A DNA stretch of 64,000 nucleotides, from NCBI RefSeq assembly GCF_019968605.1, contig NZ_CP082966.1:4275640-4339639 (forward strand). Reading direction: 5' to 3'. Source of the DNA: Polaribacter litorisediminis (GTDB lineage Bacteria > Bacteroidota > Bacteroidia > Flavobacteriales > Flavobacteriaceae). A program made the position numbers and the translations under genes. Of the stretch, positions 60,338-64,000 are shown in pieces; position 1 is the first letter of the stretch, and every line of letters starts with the position of its first letter. The notes beneath the pieces are model-generated. The model worked only from the letters and a program-made list of their open reading frames with translations. It made no database searches and was not told where the DNA came from.

Positions 60338-63300
60338 TAAATTTTCTGTAAAATATGTAAAGCAGTTTTCACGGTATCAATCCTAATAAAAGTAATCAAT
60401 AAACGCAAACCGTTTTTAGTTTGTTTTTCTTTCATCACACAACTTTTTCCATTTTGCTGCACATATTTCAACATGCTAGAAAAAGCCGAAGTTTGATAAA
60501 ATTCACTCTGTTGATCCGCTACAAAATATCCAATCATACGTTTTTGTTTTAGAATAATTTTTTCTAGGCCTAACGCTTTCGCTAGCCATTTTATTCTCAC
60601 TGAATCTAATAAATCCTTAACCTGTGTAGGGATTTTGCCAAAGCGGTCTATGATTTCAGTTTCAAAAACTTGTAGTTCTGCTTCTGTTTTTAATTCACCT
60701 AATTTACTATATAAACTTAATCTTTCTGTAATAGAATTTACATAATCATCAGGAAATAAAATTTCGAAATCGGTATCAATAGTAACCTCTTTAACAAATT
60801 CTTTGGGTTTAGATGTATCTGTTGGGTACAATTCTTTAAACTCATTTTCTTTGAGTTCTTCAATGGCTTCTTGTAGTATTTTTTGATAGGTATCAAAACC
60901 AATGTCATTGATAAAGCCGCTTTGTTCGCCACCTAATAAATCTCCTGCACCCCGAATTTCTAAATCTTTCATGGCAATATTAATTCCACTGCCTAAATCA
61001 GAAAATAAAACTAGGGCTTCAATACGTTTTCTGGCATCATCAGTCATCATATGATAAGGTGGCGTTATAAAATAACAAAACGCTTTTTTATTGCTTCGTC
61101 CAACTCTACCCCGCATTTGGTGTAAATCTGACAAGCCAAAATTATTGGCATTATTAATAAAAATGGTGTTTGCATTTGGCACGTCTAAACCACTTTCTAT
61201 AATTGTGGTAGAAACCAAAACATCAAAATCTCCGTTCATAAAACTAAGCATTAAACCTTCTAGTTTTTTGCCTTCCATTTGTCCGTGACCAATACCAATT
61301 TTCGCGTTCGGTATCAATCTTTGTAACAAACCAGCCACTTCTTTAATATTTTCAATTCTATTATGAATAAAGAAAATTTGGCCACCTCTCGAAATTTCAT
61401 AAGAAATGGCATCTCTAATGGTTTCTTCCGAAAAACGAATAACATGACTCTCAATAGGATGTCTGTTGGGAGGTGCTGTTTTTATAACAGATAAATCTCT
61501 TGCAGCCATCAAACTAAATTGCAATGTTCTCGGAATTGGAGTTGCCGTTAGTGTTAATGTATCTACATTTTCTTTTAAGGTTTTTAATTTGTCTTTTACA
61601 GCGACGCCAAATTTCTGCTCTTCATCAATAATTAATAAGCCTAAATCTTTAAATTGTAAACGTTTATTGGTGAGTTGATGTGTGCCAATGATAATATCTA
61701 TAGAGCCATCATTTACACCATTTATAGCTTCAGTTTTTTGTTTTGCTGTTCTAAAACGGTTTAAATAATCAATGCTAACAGGAAAATCTTTTAAGCGTTC
61801 TGTGAAAGTTTTATAATGCTGAAAAGCTAAAATAGTAGTCGGAACTAAAATGGCAACTTGTTTGCCATTGTCTACAGCCTTAAAAGCAGCTCTTACGGCA
61901 ACTTCTGTTTTACCAAAACCAACATCACCACAAACCAATCTGTCCATGGGTTGCGTCTTTTCCATATCCGTTTTTACATCTTGCGTAGCAGTAAATTGAT
62001 CTGGTGTATCTTCGTACATAAAACTTCCTTCTAACTCATGCTGAATATGAGTATCTGGCCCATAAGCAAAGCCTTTTTCTAATTTTCTTTTGGCGTATAA
62101 TTGAATTAAATTAAACGCTATATGTTTAACTCTTGCTTTTGTTTTTTGTTTTATTTTTTTCCAAGCACCAGACCCTAATTTGTATATTTTAGGAGCTTTC
62201 CCGTCTTTTCCGTTAAATTTAGAAATTTTATGAAGCGAGTGAATGCTTACGTATAAAATATCTCTTTCTCCATAAACAAGTTTTATTGCTTCTTGCTTTT
62301 TTCCTTGAACATCAATTTTTTGTAAACCTCCAAATTTTCCAATTCCATGATCCATGTGGGTTACATAATCACCAATTTCTAGTTTGGTGAGTTCTTGTAA
62401 AGTAATGGCTTGTTTTTTTGCGTATCCATTTTTTAATCGGAATTTATGATAACGCTCAAAAATTTGATGATCTGTATAACAAACTAATTTTTGATCAACA
62501 TCAATAAAACCTTGATATAGCGGAAAAACAACAGTTTCATAATGCACTTCTTGATCAGCATCATCAAAAATATCATGAAAACGTTTTGCCTGTTGGTCAT
62601 TGGCACAAAATATATAATTGGTAAAACCTGCTTTGTGATATTCGTTTAAATTATCAATTAATAAATTGAATTGTTTATTAAAAGAAGGTTGCGGAATTGT
62701 ATTAAAATCAATTTTCTGTAAGGTTTTTGAAACTTTTTGGGTGTTATGAGTTCCGAAATCTACCAATGTAAAATCTTGTAACTGATTTTTAATAAAATTA
62801 CCATCACAGAATAATTCACTGGGTTCGGTGTGCTTTATTTCTTTGGATAAATCTTTGAAAGCTTCATTCGCTTTTTCATAGAATTTGTTTAGATTTCCTA
62901 CTAATAGGTCTAAGTTTTTTGCAAAAACAATGGTGTTTGATGAAATGTATTTTAGAAAACTTTCTCTATTTTCCTGAAGTGTTTTATGCTCTACATTTGG
63001 CATAATTGCCACTTTTTTCAGTTTTTCTTTAGAAAGTTGTGTTTCTACATCAAAAGATCTGATGCTATCAATTTCATCACCAAAAAATTCTATTCTGTAA
63101 GGTTCGTCATTGGCAAAAGAAAAAACATCTATAATTCCGCCTCTTACTGAAAAATCTCCTGGTTCTGTAACAAAATCTACACGTTTAAATTTATATTCGA
63201 ATAAAACCTCGTTTACAAAATCTAAAGATAAATGTTCGCCAAGCGCAATTTTTAAGGTATTGTTATCTAGTTCTTTTTTTGTAACTACTTTTTCAAATAA

Positions 63301-63681
63301 AGCCGTTGGATACGTAACAATTATGGCAGGTTTTTTTCTAGAGTTGATTCTATTTAAAACTTCTGCTCTTAATAAAACGTTCGCGTTATCTGTTTCTTCT
63401 ATTTGATAAGGTCTTCTATAAGAACCTGGATAAAAAAGCACATTTTTATCACCTAAAAGTTGTTCTAAATCATTTAAATAATACGCAGCTTCTTCTTTAT
63501 CATTAAATATTAAAAGGTAAGGTTTGTCTGCTCGTTTAAAGGTTTCAGAAATTACAAAAGACAATGAAGATCCAACCAAGTTCGATATTTGAAAATGGTT
63601 TTTGTTTTGTTGAAGTGCTTTATTTATCTGCGAAATATACACAGATTTTTGATATTGATTTACAATATACTGCTTACTCAA
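60337..63681 (-). CDS. mfd: Transcription-repair coupling factor
   Basis: A 1114-aa SF2 translocase that removes stalled RNA polymerase and recruits UvrA. It has the UvrB-like N-terminus (about 1-330), a CarD-like RNA polymerase interaction domain (about 430-500: LEIGDYVTHMDHGIGKFGG), the helicase motor with Walker A CGDVGFGKTEVAV (about 583-595), DEEQ in LLIIDEEQKFGV (about 685), QMRGRVGRSNKKAFCYF, and the C-terminal TRCF domain. It is somewhat shorter than E. coli Mfd (1148 aa), which is normal in this phylum. A -7 box lies upstream. Confidence 0.97.
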   Translation of the reverse strand: MSKQYIVNQYQKSVYISQINKALQQNKNHFQISNLVGSSLSFVISETFKRADKPYLLIFNDKEEAAYYLNDLEQLLGDKNVLFYPGSYRRPYQIEETDNANVLLRAEVLNRINSRKKPAIIVTYPTALFEKVVTKKELDNNTLKIALGEHLSLDFVNEVLFEYKFKRVDFVTEPGDFSVRGGIIDVFSFANDEPYRIEFFGDEIDSIRSFDVETQLSKEKLKKVAIMPNVEHKTLQENRESFLKYISSNTIVFAKNLDLLVGNLNKFYEKANEAFKDLSKEIKHTEPSELFCDGNFIKNQLQDFTLVDFGTHNTQKVSKTLQKIDFNTIPQPSFNKQFNLLIDNLNEYHKAGFTNYIFCANDQQAKRFHDIFDDADQEVHYETVVFPLYQGFIDVDQKLVCYTDHQIFERYHKFRLKNGYAKKQAITLQELTKLEIGDYVTHMDHGIGKFGGLQKIDVQGKKQEAIKLVYGERDILYVSIHSLHKISKFNGKDGKAPKIYKLGSGAWKKIKQKTKARVKHIAFNLIQLYAKRKLEKGFAYGPDTHIQHELEGSFMYEDTPDQFTATQDVKTDMEKTQPMDRLVCGDVGFGKTEVAVRAAFKAVDNGKQVAILVPTTILAFQHYKTFTERLKDFPVSIDYLNRFRTAKQKTEAINGVNDGSIDIIIGTHQLTNKRLQFKDLGLLIIDEEQKFGVAVKDKLKTLKENVDTLTLTATPIPRTLQFSLMAARDLSVIKTAPPNRHPIESHVIRFSEETIRDAISYEISRGGQIFFIHNRIENIKEVAGLLQRLIPNAKIGIGHGQMEGKKLEGLMLSFMNGDFDVLVSTTIIESGLDVPNANTIFINNANNFGLSDLHQMRGRVGRSNKKAFCYFITPPYHMMTDDARKRIEALVLFSDLGSGINIAMKDLEIRGAGDLLGGEQSGFINDIGFDTYQKILQEAIEELKENEFKELYPTDTSKPKEFVKEVTIDTDFEILFPDDYVNSITERLSLYSKLGELKTEAELQVFETEIIDRFGKIPTQVKDLLDSVRIKWLAKALGLEKIILKQKRMIGYFVADQQSEFYQTSAFSSMLKYVQQNGKSCVMKEKQTKNGLRLLITFIRIDTVKTALHILQKI

Positions 63682-63697
63682 TTTAAATTATTTTTTG

Positions 63698-63705
63698 CAA
63701 ATGTA
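63698..63705 (-). promoter_or_regulatory. -7 promoter box for mfd
   Basis: On the minus strand the sequence reads TACATTTG, a perfect TAnnTTTG match, 16 nt upstream of the mfd ATG. Confidence 0.6.
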
Positions 63706-64000
63706 TTAATTTGAATTTGTTAATTATAAAATGTATACCAAGTATTTTGCCTCTTATAATTTTGAAAAAAATAAAGTCTGCACTAGCGTAGAATATAGGA
63801 TGAGTTTTTAAGGAGAAATAAGCAGCAGTAAGTGCTTAGTCTTTTTAACGTGAAACTCTATAAGTTTTCAGTTCTTTAGGGAATAAATAACTGTTTTAAA
63901 TTTATATTGTACTACTATGAGACAAAATTACCTGTCAATTTCTAAAGTTTAGATTTGGTTAGTGCTTATTTTTGATAAAAATGCAAGTAAAAATTCATCT
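63706..64000. other. Non-coding stretch at the right edge
   Basis: About 295 nt with stops in all frames. An imperfect GCACT/AGTGC pair (near 63780 and 63830) ending in CTTTTT could be a weak hairpin, but I see no gene or RNA I can support. Confidence 0.4.

Noticed and set aside
63110..63406. Plus-strand frame of 98 codons opposite mfd
   Set aside because: Antisense to the UvrB-like part of mfd; no motif.
1..64000. tRNA, rRNA, CRISPR array, prophage or intact insertion sequence
   Set aside because: I looked for T-loop GGTTCGA contexts outside genes, spaced direct repeats, transposase motifs and phage genes and found none.

Overview
The window is AT-rich bacterial chromosome from the Bacteroidota, most likely a marine member of the Flavobacteriaceae (Polaribacter/Tenacibaculum-like). 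The reasons are a secreted protein with a type IX sorting domain, a GLPGLI-family protein, HU-CCDC81/SPOR, DUF4292 and DUF6909 family proteins, TolC/RND operons, an absence of Shine-Dalgarno signals, and repeated TAnnTTTG (-7) promoter boxes typical of the phylum. No tRNA, rRNA, CRISPR array, prophage or intact insertion sequence was seen.

Layout. 1-2131 (minus): a FemAB/GNAT-like acyltransferase, a TesB thioesterase and the first codons of a further gene. 2333-7983: an RND efflux operon (adaptor, pump, TolC). 8050-20499: a redox and envelope island holding a 44-aa membrane peptide, a Crp/Fnr regulator, a two-haem-motif DUF3365 lipoprotein, a thioredoxin, a TPMT-type methyltransferase, a scar with a decayed nadA fused to the tail of a TonB-receptor gene, a DUF6799/outer-membrane/DUF4405 operon, and a second RND operon (TolC, adaptor, pump, 101-aa protein, DUF2892 protein). 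Four promoters in this island carry a 5-4-5 Crp/Fnr-type inverted repeat whose centre lies exactly 29.5 nt before the -7 box, which suggests a local regulon of the encoded Crp/Fnr protein.

20654-26849: a Cys-rich small protein, an SGNH hydrolase, a glutaryl-CoA-dehydrogenase-like enzyme, rnpA overlapping an S41 protease, and a DUF6909 protein. 26883-39823: a surface polysaccharide locus (Wzz-like two-TM protein, flippase, pyruvyltransferase with an FrhB-like partner, four glycosyltransferases, two Wzy/WaaL-like proteins and a WcaJ-type initiating phosphoglycosyltransferase), read in one direction with several 1-47 nt overlaps or gaps. 39873-46750: purD, a PhoR/PhoB-like two-component pair, a T9SS cargo protein, a PolB-like exonuclease and an ABC-F ATPase. 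47044-51037: a tight operon of sugar nucleotidyltransferase, TPR protein, DUF4292 lipoprotein and EnvC-like protein. 51095-55362: MscS-like protein, acyl-CoA thioesterase, HU/SPOR protein, dprA and a conserved hypothetical protein in which I see a kinase-like motif order. 55765-59479: a cassette of small secreted two-Cys peptide, hairpin, GLPGLI protein and TonB-receptor-like outer-membrane protein. 59480-63681 (minus): mfd and an EamA exporter.

The least explained items are the Crp/Fnr box regulon, the peptide/GLPGLI/receptor cassette, the kinase-like protein at 54304-55362, two related structured repeats at 16598-16679 and 55371-55440, and the nadA/TonB-receptor deletion scar. All functional statements rest on reading motifs by eye; no database search was run.
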